Program-made: the position numbers and the translations under genes
From: RUG369 sp050949645
GTDB taxonomy: Bacteria > Planctomycetota > Planctomycetia > Pirellulales > Thermoguttaceae
Direction: 5' to 3'
DNA: 64,000 nucleotides
NCBI GenBank assembly: GCA_050949645.1
Contig: JBMNGC010000001.1
Span: 3,100,001 to 3,164,000, forward strand
Notes under the pieces: model-generated
Seen by the model: only the letters and a program-made list of their open reading frames with translations
What the model was told of the DNA's origin: nothing
Databases searched by the model: none
Shown here: piece after piece, positions 26,401 through 34,959 of the stretch
Layout: the number at the start of each line of letters is the position of its first letter
How positions within the stretch are numbered: the first letter of the stretch is position 1

Positions 26401-29025
26401 TCGACGGTATACGTCGCGCTCGTTGCGCCTTCAATCGCGGTCCAGGTATAGTCGTCGGCGCCGGGGCCTCCGAGAATAACGGCCGCGTTTGCGTCCGTCG
26501 AACGATACCACTGGTAAGTCGCGGCGTCGTCGACGCTCGTTTTGGCCGTCAGCGTGGCGCCGTCGCCATAGGCGTCGGCGACGATTTCGACTCCAACCGC
26601 GTTGTAGACGTCGAGGAGGCGGGCGTCGATCGCCTCTCCTTCAGCGTCAAAGGCGGCGATGCGGTACACGCCTTCGGTTCCGGCGTTGAGCATCTTCGAG
26701 GTATAGACGATCATACCGTCTTCCAAGGTCGCGTTGTTGGAGAGGACCGCTCCGTCTTCGACGACGATATCGGCGGCGCGCGCCCAGATTCCGGCGTCGT
26801 TGAGCTTAAGGAATCGGTATTTCGCGACGTCAGGGTTGTAGTTCCAGCTCACCAGGAGGTTGCGGTTGAGCGTGTAGTAAGGCCCGAACTCGGATTCGGT
26901 TATGTAATGAACTTTTCCCTCGACGAGTGTTTCCGCCGAACTTCCGGCCGAATACCCTGCGCCAGTAACGACGACGCGGATATCGGGGTCTTTTTCGAGC
27001 CATTCGGAGCTCGTCGTGAAGGCGAGGAGCCCTTCGGCGTCTTCGATTTCGACGTCGCCGTCCTCGGTGACAAAGTACCATTTGACGGTTACTTCGGCGT
27101 CGCTTGAGGCGACGAGCGTCGCGTTGATCACGTCACCGGCGGCGTATTCGGCGAGATCGGTTCTGACGTTGACGGGCGCGAGCGTCGTGTCGCGGTATCC
27201 GACGACTTTACCGTCGGCGTTGTAGCCATAGACGCGGACGCCGTAGCTCTTGCCCGCATAGATACCGTTGAGGGTCCAACTCTGTTCGGCGAGGTTGTTT
27301 GCGCCGGGGACGTCGCTCCACGTCGCGCCGCCGTCCTTCGAGATGCGGACGGCGTAGGTTTCAGCGGACGCCATCGCGTCCCAGGCGATCGTCGCCGCGG
27401 CGTTCGTCGCGTCGTACTGCGTGTTGACGCCAGAGCTCCAGGTTGAGACGCCATCCGGGGTTACCGCGCGTACGCGGATATAAGTAGACGCGTAGGACGC
27501 GTCCGCCTTGGTCGCCGTGACGACGCCGTCCTCGACGCTAAAGGAGAGGTTCTGAACGTTGTTCCAGACGCCGGTTTTCGAGTTGTAGTATTCGAGCTGA
27601 TACTCGACGTCGTCCCCTTCGAAGGCGTTGAAGGTCACGACGGTCGCGCCGTAGGTTGAGCCGTCGTCGACGGCGGTCTGTGAGGAAACGACGGGTTGAT
27701 AGACCCCCGGTCCGCCGAAGAGGGGCGCGGCGTACGCGACGGAAGCGCTGCCGTTCGTCGCGACGAGCCGGTAGATCGCGCCGTCGGAGGCGTCGGCGAC
27801 GGTGTAACTCGCGCTCGTCGCGCCTTCTATCGCGGTCCAGACCGATTCGTCGGTATCGGCGAGAGCGCCATTAATCATGATCGTCGGGCTCGCGGTCGTC
27901 GATCGATACCATTGGTAAGTCGTGTCGGCGGAGGAGATGGTCTTTGCGGTTAGCGTGACGGAGTCGCTCGCCGTGTTGTAGGCGTCCGATTCAAGTTGCA
28001 GTCCGACGGGCACGAATTCATCGAGTATCACGTTATCGAGGATCGTCACGTCGTCGGCGTCGAAGGCGAGGATTCGGAAGCGGTTTGTTACATTCGGGGC
28101 GACCATCTGGACTTTATAGGTAATCGTTCCGTCTTCGAGGGTCGCGTTCCCGGAGGTAATCGCGCCGTCTTCGACGACGATATCGGCGGCGCGCGCCCAA
28201 ATTCCAGCGGGGGTCATCTTAAGGAACCGGTATTTCGCGATCTCGGAGTCGACGCTCCAGCTGACCGTCACGTTGCGGTTGACGGAGTCGTAGCGGCCGA
28301 CTTCCACGTCGGTGATAAGGTGATCCGCGGGCGAGACGACGATTTCGGACCGGCTTCCGGCCGCGACGCCCGTTCCGGTCGCGACGACGCGGATATCGTA
28401 CGTTTCGTCGGTCGGGGCGTAGGAGAGGAGTCCTGCGGCTTCTTCTATTTCAACGTCGCCGTCCTCGGTAACATAATACCATCGGACCGTCGCGGAGGCG
28501 TCGTCGCTTCCGTCGAGCGTAACGGTGAAATCCTTGTTAGCCGTGTATTCGTCGGCAGTAGCGTAGAGCGCAATAGGCGCGAAAGTCCCCTCGAGGGGCT
28601 CGCCGAAGATAGCGCCATTGGCCTTCGCGCCATAGACTCTATAGGAATAGCTGCGACCGACGTAAATTCCCCTGGCGGTCGTCTCGGTCGTTCCGTCGTC
28701 GATCTTTCGATAAGTGAGCCATGTTTCGCCGTCGTCGCGGGAGATACGAACGTTGTAGCCGACGGCGTCGTCGATCGCGTCCCAGAATATTGAGCAGGTA
28801 TGATCCTCCGGGTTGCCGACGAAAGGTTAGGTCAGATTGCGCCTCTTCGAGGTCTCCGAGGTCGACGACTGCGTTGGAGAAGTCGTCGAGGTCGACGATC
28901 GCGGCCGCGCCTTCTACCGCTGCAAGGTTGCCGAGAGGCGTCGCCGAGAGCATCTGACGTTCCTCAAGGTTCTCCAGGCGAAGAAGACGAGCGCCGCCCA
29001 ACTTTTTGGAATTGTTTTTTGTCAT
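23496..29025 (-). pseudogene. Giant LEPR-XLL repeat protein with CSLREA/beta-helix end, one frameshift
   Basis: About 1,840 codons. The ATG at 29025 follows GAGGTG. The N terminus has RLLRLENLEERQMLSATPL, the LEPR-XLL signature of planctomycete extracellular proteins. Near 28822-28824 an extra base in a T-run (AAA on the plus strand) shifts frame: DLTF continues as nonsense to 28639, whereas the proper continuation VGNPEDHTCSIFWDAIDD is one base over and stays open to 23496. Then come three about 1.4-kb units with VRISKDGGATW, GKSYGVRVYGY, YRFLKL, YQWYRSTDA and TAVDDGSTYGATVVTFNA, of fibronectin/Ig-like strand character. The C terminus has a CSLREA-type segment (DPHDGATSLREAVAY), a right-handed beta-helix (NGCSFIDNDSS, IYNSNFTGNAG) and the usual ending GTIDIGAWEYS. 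A large secreted or surface protein; disruption may be real or an assembly error. Confidence 0.85.
24570..28790 (-). repeat. Three about 1.4-kb tandem repeats inside the LEPR-XLL gene
   Basis: The block encoding TAVDDGSTYGATVV recurs near 24800, 26226 and 27622, and the VRIS segment near 25950, 27350 and 28750, giving spacings of about 1.40-1.43 kb. Identity is highest between the inner units. Confidence 0.8.
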
Positions 29026-29673
29026 AGAATTTCACCTCAAAAAGCGCCTGCGAAGACTTAAGATAAGCGACCAGGGCGTCGTAGCGCCGGTTGCGCATAC
29101 GTCTCATTTGACGGACGAACGCCGACGCGACGTTCATTGAATTGTTTTACGCGTTCTTTCTGCTTTCGGAACGTTGATCATTACATAAAAATAAGAGCGA
29201 ATAGCGCGACAGACCTTGCAGACTTCACGAAGCGCTGAGAGCTCTGCCGAACAACGATTGACGTTCCTTATCGTACAAAGGACGCGTCTGACTCAACCGC
29301 GGCGGAATAAGTTGTCTATTTCGTCGCAGCGTCCTTAATCCAGACAAACGTCGGCGCTTTTGACGTCTGTGTTGGATGTTCGTTCTTTGTAAGCTTCTAA
29401 ACTGCAAAAACGGCATAAAAAGCCATTCTGCATGTATAGTATAATTCGTTTATTAGTTGCAAGTCAACACTACTGACTAAATTTTTTCACAGTTTAGTCA
29501 AACTGGAGGAAATCTCATGAAGATAAGCGGTTATTATTGAGCTCTTGACGATGAAAAACTCGACCTTTGTCCTTTGATTTTTGCAAAGCGCTGAGAAAAG
29601 CGTCCGTTGCGTCGCCGCGTCGTCGCCGCCCCATTTTAGAAAATTGGAGAAGGGGTTGTGCGAGCGTCAAAAG
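29026..29673. other. Gene-poor region with promoter-like and operator-like signals
   Basis: About 650 bp without a convincing gene. TATAAT at 29440-29445, an inverted repeat GACTAAA/TTTAGTC around 29475-29500, and CTGGAGGAAATCTC before ATG at 29517 look like a complete start region. The reading frame is only 7 codons (MKISGYY) before TGA. AT-richer than the surroundings. Confidence 0.5.
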
Positions 29674-29726
29674 AAAAACCGCGGACTTAGGGGGGCCGTC
29701 GGGGGACGACCGACCGCAGTCCGCGG
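29674..29726 (-). terminator. Terminator of nagB
   Basis: CCGCGGAC (29679-29686) pairs with GTCCGCGG (29719-29726); the minus strand continues into TTTTTCTTTT. Confidence 0.7.
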
Positions 29727-29758
29727 GATATCGGTTGTATGTATTTGCGCGAGCGGCG

Positions 29759-30547
29759 TCAGACCTCTTCAAGTCGCGAGGGGTCGCACCGCGAGAAGGC
29801 GTCTTCGTCGACGTACATCTTGGCGTTGGGGAACGTGCGCATGACGGAGGCGGGGCAGGCGGTCGTGACGGGCCCTTCGAGGGTCCGTCGGACGGCGAGC
29901 GCTTTGAGCTGGCCGGGGACGGAGCAGAAATGTCGATACGCGCCGGCGAGGGTCGGGATCGTCAGCGTCATCGCGTGCGTTGGCGTTAACGCGAAGGTCG
30001 GGAAGCAGCCGTCGTTAACCTGCTGGCGACGGCACTCTTCGTCGAGCTCGACGACCTTGATGGGCAGCGGATCGTCAAAGTCGGCGACGTCAGGGTCGTT
30101 GAAGGCGATGTGACCGTTTTCGCCGATACCCATGCAGACGACGTCGATCGGCGCCTGCGCGAGAATTTCGGAGTATCGCGCGAGGAGCTTTTCGACCGAA
30201 TCGCCCTTCTGGTCGTCGATATAGTAGATTCGTTTGAAGGGGAGCTTCTCGAAGAGATGTTTCTTGAGGTAATATGAGAATCTTGCGCCGGAACCGGTCG
30301 GGAGACCGATGTATTCGTCCATATGGAGCGCGACGACCTTGGTCCAATCGATATCGGGGGCGTTGACGAGCGTTTCGAGAGTTTCGTTCTGAGAGGGCGC
30401 GGCGGCAAAGACGACGCGAGCCTCTCCGTTAGCGTTGATCGCAGCGCGGATAGCGTCGGCTGCGTCGGCGCCGGCGCGCGCGCCAAGTTCGGCGCGGTCG
30501 GCGCAAACTTCGATGATGAGTTTGTCTTTACGATAGAGCGTCGACAT
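29759..30547 (-). CDS. nagB: Glucosamine-6-phosphate deaminase
   Basis: 262 residues, normal for NagB. It converts glucosamine 6-phosphate to fructose 6-phosphate and ammonia. HMDEYIGLPTGSGARFSYYL contains the active-site aspartate region, GIGENGHIAFNDP is the family signature with the ring-opening histidine and catalytic glutamate-histidine pair, and LTIPTLAGAYRHFCSVPG corresponds to the phosphate-binding segment. The related 6-phosphogluconolactonases lack the GENGHIAFNDP form. AAGGAG sits 7 nt before the ATG. It lies 65 bp downstream of purF on the same strand and could be co-transcribed; both enzymes handle amino groups, but the link may be only positional. No NagA or amino-sugar transporter is nearby. 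Confidence 0.94.
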   Translation of the reverse strand: MSTLYRKDKLIIEVCADRAELGARAGADAADAIRAAINANGEARVVFAAAPSQNETLETLVNAPDIDWTKVVALHMDEYIGLPTGSGARFSYYLKKHLFEKLPFKRIYYIDDQKGDSVEKLLARYSEILAQAPIDVVCMGIGENGHIAFNDPDVADFDDPLPIKVVELDEECRRQQVNDGCFPTFALTPTHAMTLTIPTLAGAYRHFCSVPGQLKALAVRRTLEGPVTTACPASVMRTFPNAKMYVDEDAFSRCDPSRLEEV

Positions 30548-30612
30548 CGTTGACTCCTTACGGCGTCAGGCCGTGGCAAAGGCGACGCGGATAAGCGGCG
30601 CGTCGAGCGTGA

Positions 30613-32283
30613 TTATTCGTAGGTGCGTCCAGACTTATCTTCAACGAAATTAAGGAGCGCCTCTTTCGCAAGTTTGTCGCCCCAAAGCGTTGGGTATTCC
30701 TGAGTGACGCACCCGTGACACATGTTGATCTTGTACTTTCCGATCGCATCGAAGATTGATTTGACGGGCAGATATCGCAAGGACGTGCATCCGAGATCCT
30801 CCGCCATTTTTTGTTCGATCTCCGGCGTGAGTTTCCAGAGATTCATGACGTTCTCAGTGCAATAGTCCGCGTTTTCAATCCCTTCCTTTCCGCCGTACTC
30901 GTTGAAGAGGAACCTCGTGGCGAAGAGTTCGGAGTAGGTGGACATGTCTGTTCCGTAAAAGCATGGTCCGACGACGGGCGGACACGCGACGCGCACGTGG
31001 ACCTCTTTCGCTTTCCCGATTTCAAGAATGCGCTGGATGAGTACGCGCATCGTGGTCGAACGGACGATCGAATCCTCGACGAGGAGCACGCGTTTGCCCG
31101 CGAGAACTTCGGGGAGCGGAGTGTACTTCGTTTTCGCTCTTCGAATCCGGGAGTTCCCGCCTTCGATGAAGGTTCGACCGCTGTAGCGGTTGCGCATCAG
31201 TCCTTCGAGGCACGGGGTTCCAAGGGAGTAGGCCATACCTTCGGCGGCGGCGCGGCTCGTATCGGGGACCGGCACGACGATCGTGTTGTCCCTATCTTCC
31301 TTCGGCAGTTTATCGAAACCGTTTTCTTTTTCCAGTTTGGCGAGCTCGACTCCGAGCCGGTGTCGAGCGAGGTAGACGCTTCTGCCGTCGAGGACGCTCG
31401 CGGCGTTGGAGAAGTAGATCCATTCGAAGAAGCAGTGAGCGGTTCGCGGCGAATCGGCGTAGAGTCGCTCGGTGACGGACCCGTCGGGCTTAACGACGAC
31501 GCAGCCGCCGGGCGGGACGTCGCGGATCTCGCTGTTGCTGAACCCCAGGTTGAAGAGCGCGACGCTTTCGCTCGCGGCGGCGAAGAGACTTCCGTCGCAG
31601 GCGTAGCAGAGCGGTTTGATTCCACGTGGGTCGCGGCAGATAAACATTTCGCCGACGCCGTTGAGGAAGACGAGACTAAAGGCCCCGTCGAGACCCGCCG
31701 TTGCGCTCTGGCAGAGTTTGAAGAGATCAGATTCGTGATTGTCGTTGCCTTTGACTCCCATGCAAAAGCGGTGCATAAAGATTTCCGCGTCAGTGTCGAG
31801 AGAGAAGTAGATCGTGTCGTCGGACCTGAGTTTCTTACCGAGCTCTTCGAAATTGGTGATCTGACCGTTGAAAGCGAAGCTAAACCATTTACTTTTTCTG
31901 TAGTGAAATCGTTCGTACGGGTGGGCGTAGTTCGGATCGTCTTCGCCGCAGGTGGCGTATCGAACGTGTCCGATCCCGGCGTTGCCGAGGAGCCCTTGCA
32001 TGATCTTTTCGAAGCGCTCTCGGTGATTCTGGTGGAACGCTTCCGAGACGGACCCGACGTCCTTGTAAGTTAAGAGCGGTCTTTTTCTTACGGGGTTGTA
32101 GGAGGTAATTCCCGACGAGAGCTGGCCGCGGTTCTGTACGTCAAGCAGCATTCTCGGTATGAGACGCGTCGCTTCAAGGGGACCGCCGTCGGGACACATG
32201 GGCGATCGTTCTACTGGATGATCTTTATCGCCAAGGAAGTGGTAAACAGCGACAACGCCGCATTCTTCATGTAACTCGCCCAT
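30613..32283 (-). CDS. purF: Amidophosphoribosyltransferase
   Basis: 556 residues from the ATG at 32283 (AGGAG 12 nt upstream). An in-frame TTG at 32358 lacks a ribosome site. First step of purine synthesis: PRPP plus glutamine to phosphoribosylamine. MGELHEECGVVAVYHF gives the N-terminal nucleophile cysteine after propeptide removal. GNAGIGHVRYATCGEDDPNY and FAFNGQITNF belong to the glutaminase domain. VLLVEDSIVRSTTM is the PRPP-binding loop. Cysteines in RVACPPVVGPCFYGTD and NMCHGCVTQEYPT match the positions that hold the 4Fe-4S cluster in the Bacillus-type enzyme. The glutaminase half carries extra segments (for example SPMCPDGGPLEATRLIPRML), making it longer than the usual 470-505 residues. 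Confidence 0.93.
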   Translation of the reverse strand: MGELHEECGVVAVYHFLGDKDHPVERSPMCPDGGPLEATRLIPRMLLDVQNRGQLSSGITSYNPVRKRPLLTYKDVGSVSEAFHQNHRERFEKIMQGLLGNAGIGHVRYATCGEDDPNYAHPYERFHYRKSKWFSFAFNGQITNFEELGKKLRSDDTIYFSLDTDAEIFMHRFCMGVKGNDNHESDLFKLCQSATAGLDGAFSLVFLNGVGEMFICRDPRGIKPLCYACDGSLFAAASESVALFNLGFSNSEIRDVPPGGCVVVKPDGSVTERLYADSPRTAHCFFEWIYFSNAASVLDGRSVYLARHRLGVELAKLEKENGFDKLPKEDRDNTIVVPVPDTSRAAAEGMAYSLGTPCLEGLMRNRYSGRTFIEGGNSRIRRAKTKYTPLPEVLAGKRVLLVEDSIVRSTTMRVLIQRILEIGKAKEVHVRVACPPVVGPCFYGTDMSTYSELFATRFLFNEYGGKEGIENADYCTENVMNLWKLTPEIEQKMAEDLGCTSLRYLPVKSIFDAIGKYKINMCHGCVTQEYPTLWGDKLAKEALLNFVEDKSGRTYE

Positions 32284-32621
32284 CGAAGAAATTTGCTCCT
32301 GAGTTTTGCCGACGTCCAGCGCGATCGTAGGATCGGGACCTTCCGCGTTCGCGACCAATGAAAACGCGGAACGTCCGACGCCTTTCAGTTATCGTCGGAA
32401 GGACGCGTCGCAAACCGAATGCTGCCGGCGAAAACAGAGTCTCTGTCGCGGCTGATTCGTATCCTCGGCGCCATCCGTTCACAAAGAGTAAATTATACCA
32501 GACTTACGTAAGATTTGAACGGGGGCGTATGAAAGAGGAGTGAAGTCAGCGCGACGCGCGACGCATTTTCAAAGGGCGTTTCCAGAAGTTTGAACGCGAC
32601 GTCAAGGCCGGCGTATTTTTT
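32284..32621. other. Leader of purF and spacer
   Basis: No gene. A minus-strand promoter lies at 32492-32519, giving purF an untranslated leader of about 200 nt. No recognisable purine riboswitch core was found by eye. Confidence 0.5.
32492..32519 (-). promoter_or_regulatory. Promoter of purF
   Basis: On the minus strand TTCAAA, 16-nt spacer, TATAAT. Confidence 0.55.
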
Positions 32622-32659
32622 TAAAAAAAAGGACGCGTCTCCGATCGAGTCGCGTCCTT
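32622..32659 (-). terminator. Terminator of the small L7/L12-like gene
   Basis: AAGGACGCG pairs with CGCGTCCTT around a 13-nt loop; the minus strand continues with eight T residues. Confidence 0.85.
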
Positions 32660-32711
32660 GCGTGATGAGTTTATATGATACGCGGCGTCGAGCCGCACGA
32701 TTCGGTTGGCG

Positions 32712-33035
32712 TCACCAGCCGTAGACGATGTTCGACTCGATCGTTTTACGCGCCATGTCGAGGTCGACTCCGGTTTCCTTCATGTAGAGTCTGATGGCGT
32801 GGAGCTTGTCTCCCGCGGCTTTCGCGAGGCAGTCTCTCGCGAGCTCGCTCGCGCGCGCATTACCTGTGACGCCGAGCACGGCCTTGGAGATAACCCAGAC
32901 GTCGCGCGGACGCTTCGTAATGCGAATCGGTTCCTCGTTGGGATAATTTTCCTCGAGCGCGGCCCGGGCGTCGTCTTCGTCGTCCGCCCAGGTGATTACG
33001 ATATGCGACGGCGTTTCGATTTCAAATAGAGCCAT
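32712..33035 (-). CDS. Small protein with L7/L12 C-terminal-like domain
   Basis: 107 residues from the ATG at 33035 (GAGG 7 nt upstream; an in-frame start further up has no ribosome site). The first about 50 residues (MALFEIETPSHIVITWADDE, then a proline/arginine-rich segment) are not recognised. The end, GDKLHAIRLYMKETGVDLDM followed by ARKTIES, resembles the C-terminal domain of ribosomal protein L7/L12 (the K-x-x-I/V-x-x-x-R/K-x-x-TG-x-x-L-x-x-A-K pattern). That fold is reused in small bacterial proteins of unknown role. No signal peptide or membrane helix. Monocistronic with its own terminator. Confidence 0.7.
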   Translation of the reverse strand: MALFEIETPSHIVITWADDEDDARAALEENYPNEEPIRITKRPRDVWVISKAVLGVTGNARASELARDCLAKAAGDKLHAIRLYMKETGVDLDMARKTIESNIVYGW

Positions 33036-33220
33036 AAAATTCCCTCGTCTAAAAGGGTTGAGTTTATTTTCATCAGGCGTCGCGGTTCGACGTCTGAACA
33101 TTGATTGGCGCAAGGACGGTTTGAACGCTCTTGCGGAAAGTATTGCGTCGTAGAGCGTCGCGAGACGCCGACCGACGCGTTAAGGAAGAGGGTTATCGCG
33201 CCATTGACGACCCAAAGCAA

Positions 33221-33258
33221 GGCGGCGGATACAGAACCGACGTTCCGAACCCGCCGCC
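33221..33258 (-). terminator. Possible terminator of galactose mutarotase gene
   Basis: GGCGGCGG (33221-33228) pairs with CCGCCGCC (33251-33258) and is followed on the minus strand by TTGCTTTGG. Confidence 0.4.
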
Positions 33259-33316
33259 GCGCCTTCTGCGCCGCTTTCGTCGTCGACTCGGCGCGAACGG
33301 TTGTTAAGCGAACTTT

Positions 33317-34549
33317 TTACTTTTCAACGGTGAAGGCGTGAACCGTCGTGTGACGATAGGTTTCGCCGGGCTTGAGAATCGTCGACGGGAAGTCCGGTTG
33401 GTTGGGGGAGTCCGGATAATGCTGCGTCTCCAGGCAGAAGGCGTAGAACTGTTCGTACTTGTAATCGCCGACGCCGGTCGATCCGTCGAGGACGGTTCCG
33501 GAGTAGAACTGGACGGCGGGCTCCGTCGTTGTGATCGTCATGACGCGGCCCGTCTTGGGATCTTTAACGACGGCGCAGGGCCCCATTTCGCCTTCAGGCT
33601 TGTCGGCGAGGACGAGGCAGTGGTCGTATCCGCCGCGGAACTGCGGTTCAGTCACTTTCTTGATATCCTGTCCGATCGGCTTCGGGGTCGTGAAGTCGAG
33701 GACCTCGTCGACGTCGGCGACTTCGCCGGTCGGGATGAGCGCGTCGTCCGTCGGGAGATACTTCGGCGCGTTGAGCTCGAGGATATGGTCGCAGATCGAG
33801 CCGGAGTTCCAGCCGCCAAGGTTCCAGAAGGTGTGGTTGGTGAGGTTGACGGGCGTCGCCTTATCGGTGGTCGCCGTGTAATCGATGGTCAGCGTATCGT
33901 CGTTCCCGAGGGTGTAGACGACCATGACTTCGAGTTTGCCGGGGTAGCCTTCTTCGCCGTCCTCGGAGGTATACTTGAGGACGAGGCTCGCGCCGCAGTC
34001 GTCGACGAGGGGTTGGGCGCTCCAGATCTTCTGGTCGAAGCCCTTGAGACCTCCGTGAAGGGAGTTAGGCCCGTCGTTGATCGGGAGGGTGTATTCCTCG
34101 CCGTCAATTTCGAATTTACCCGCCTTGATCCGGTTGCCGTAACGTCCGACGAGGGAGCCAAAGAAGGGTCGATATTTCTGATATTCTTCGACGGTCGCGA
34201 GGTTGCAGGAAACGTTTGCAAAGTTTCCGTCCTTATCGGGGACGTTCATTTCATAGAGTACGCCGCCGAAATCAAGAATTTTCGCGGAGAGCCCGTTCGC
34301 ATTTCTGAGCGTATACGCCGTGACGGTTTCTCCCTCTTGCGTTTTCCCGAATTCTTCTACGGAATAGGAAGAAGCGGAGAGGCGAGCGGTGTTCATAGTA
34401 CAGGCTCCATAGTCAACGTTCTCGACGTAGCGCACGCGTGGGACGCGATGGACGCGGAAGGGTCGGAAAATTCCTTGGGCAAATAGATCAGAGGCGACAA
34501 AAGACGCCGCAAGGCATACGACGCCGGCTAAGATCGTCGATTTTTTCAT
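33317..34549 (-). CDS. galM: Secreted galactose mutarotase (aldose 1-epimerase)
   Basis: 410 residues from the ATG at 34549, with GAAGGA upstream; a TTG at 34567 is less likely. MKKSTILAGVVCLAASFVAS, then DLFAQG, is a signal peptide, so the enzyme is exported, unlike cytoplasmic GalM. It interconverts alpha and beta anomers of aldohexoses. INDGPNSLHGGLKGFDQKIW and VNLTNHTFWNLGG carry the substrate asparagine and catalytic histidine. RGGYDHCLVL and CLETQHYPDSPNQPDFPST contain the aspartate and catalytic glutamate, and the final KPGETYRHTTVHAF is canonical. All key residues are present. About 45 residues after the signal peptide are not part of the domain. Export suits an organism digesting polysaccharides outside the cytoplasm. 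Confidence 0.92.
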   Translation of the reverse strand: MKKSTILAGVVCLAASFVASDLFAQGIFRPFRVHRVPRVRYVENVDYGACTMNTARLSASSYSVEEFGKTQEGETVTAYTLRNANGLSAKILDFGGVLYEMNVPDKDGNFANVSCNLATVEEYQKYRPFFGSLVGRYGNRIKAGKFEIDGEEYTLPINDGPNSLHGGLKGFDQKIWSAQPLVDDCGASLVLKYTSEDGEEGYPGKLEVMVVYTLGNDDTLTIDYTATTDKATPVNLTNHTFWNLGGWNSGSICDHILELNAPKYLPTDDALIPTGEVADVDEVLDFTTPKPIGQDIKKVTEPQFRGGYDHCLVLADKPEGEMGPCAVVKDPKTGRVMTITTTEPAVQFYSGTVLDGSTGVGDYKYEQFYAFCLETQHYPDSPNQPDFPSTILKPGETYRHTTVHAFTVEK

Positions 34550-34959
34550 TAGTTGCGATTCCTTCAAAGTGTTATAAAAGTAGCGCGTAAGGACCGCGAG
34601 GTCGAGCGCTCGACGCGTCGCAACCTCCGTCTTTCGCCCCGATTCTAACGATTCTTTTCCAAAGAATCAACAGAAGCAGTGTGAAAAAGCGCAAAAAAGA
34701 GCGCGCGTTGGCGCGTATACTCGAGCGCGAGACCGTGCCCATACGCGTCTAAGGCTTCTTTGCACCGGGGAAATTTCTCAACTTTCGTTCAAAAAAGAGG
34801 TTTTTTCTTCTATTTCCGCTTTTTTAGCTCTTTACAAATTTGCGAGAATTGCGAAAAACATGGGGGAATTGGGACGCCCTTAACGCTTATAACGCGTGTA
34901 AGAGGGCGTCGCGAGACGCGCAGCGTCCCGAACGACATCTGAACAGAAAGGTCAACCCG
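34550..34959. other. Divergent region galM / glucan phosphorylase
   Basis: 410 bp without a gene. GTCGAGCGCTCGAC at 34601-34614 is a perfect 14-bp palindrome just upstream of a -10-like TATAAC on the minus strand (34572-34577), a plausible operator for galM. The right half is T-rich and contains no clear promoter consensus. Confidence 0.5.

Noticed and set aside
24570..28790. Long direct repeats as mobile elements
   Set aside because: The repeats lie in one reading frame, code for repeated protein modules and have no transposase or terminal inverted repeats.
27996..28793. 265-codon plus-strand frame
   Set aside because: Shadow of the LEPR-XLL gene; similar shadow frames recur at each internal repeat unit (for example near 24867-25703).
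32284..32490. Purine riboswitch in the purF leader
   Set aside because: The leader is long, but the conserved junction sequences of purine or PRPP/ppGpp riboswitches were not seen.
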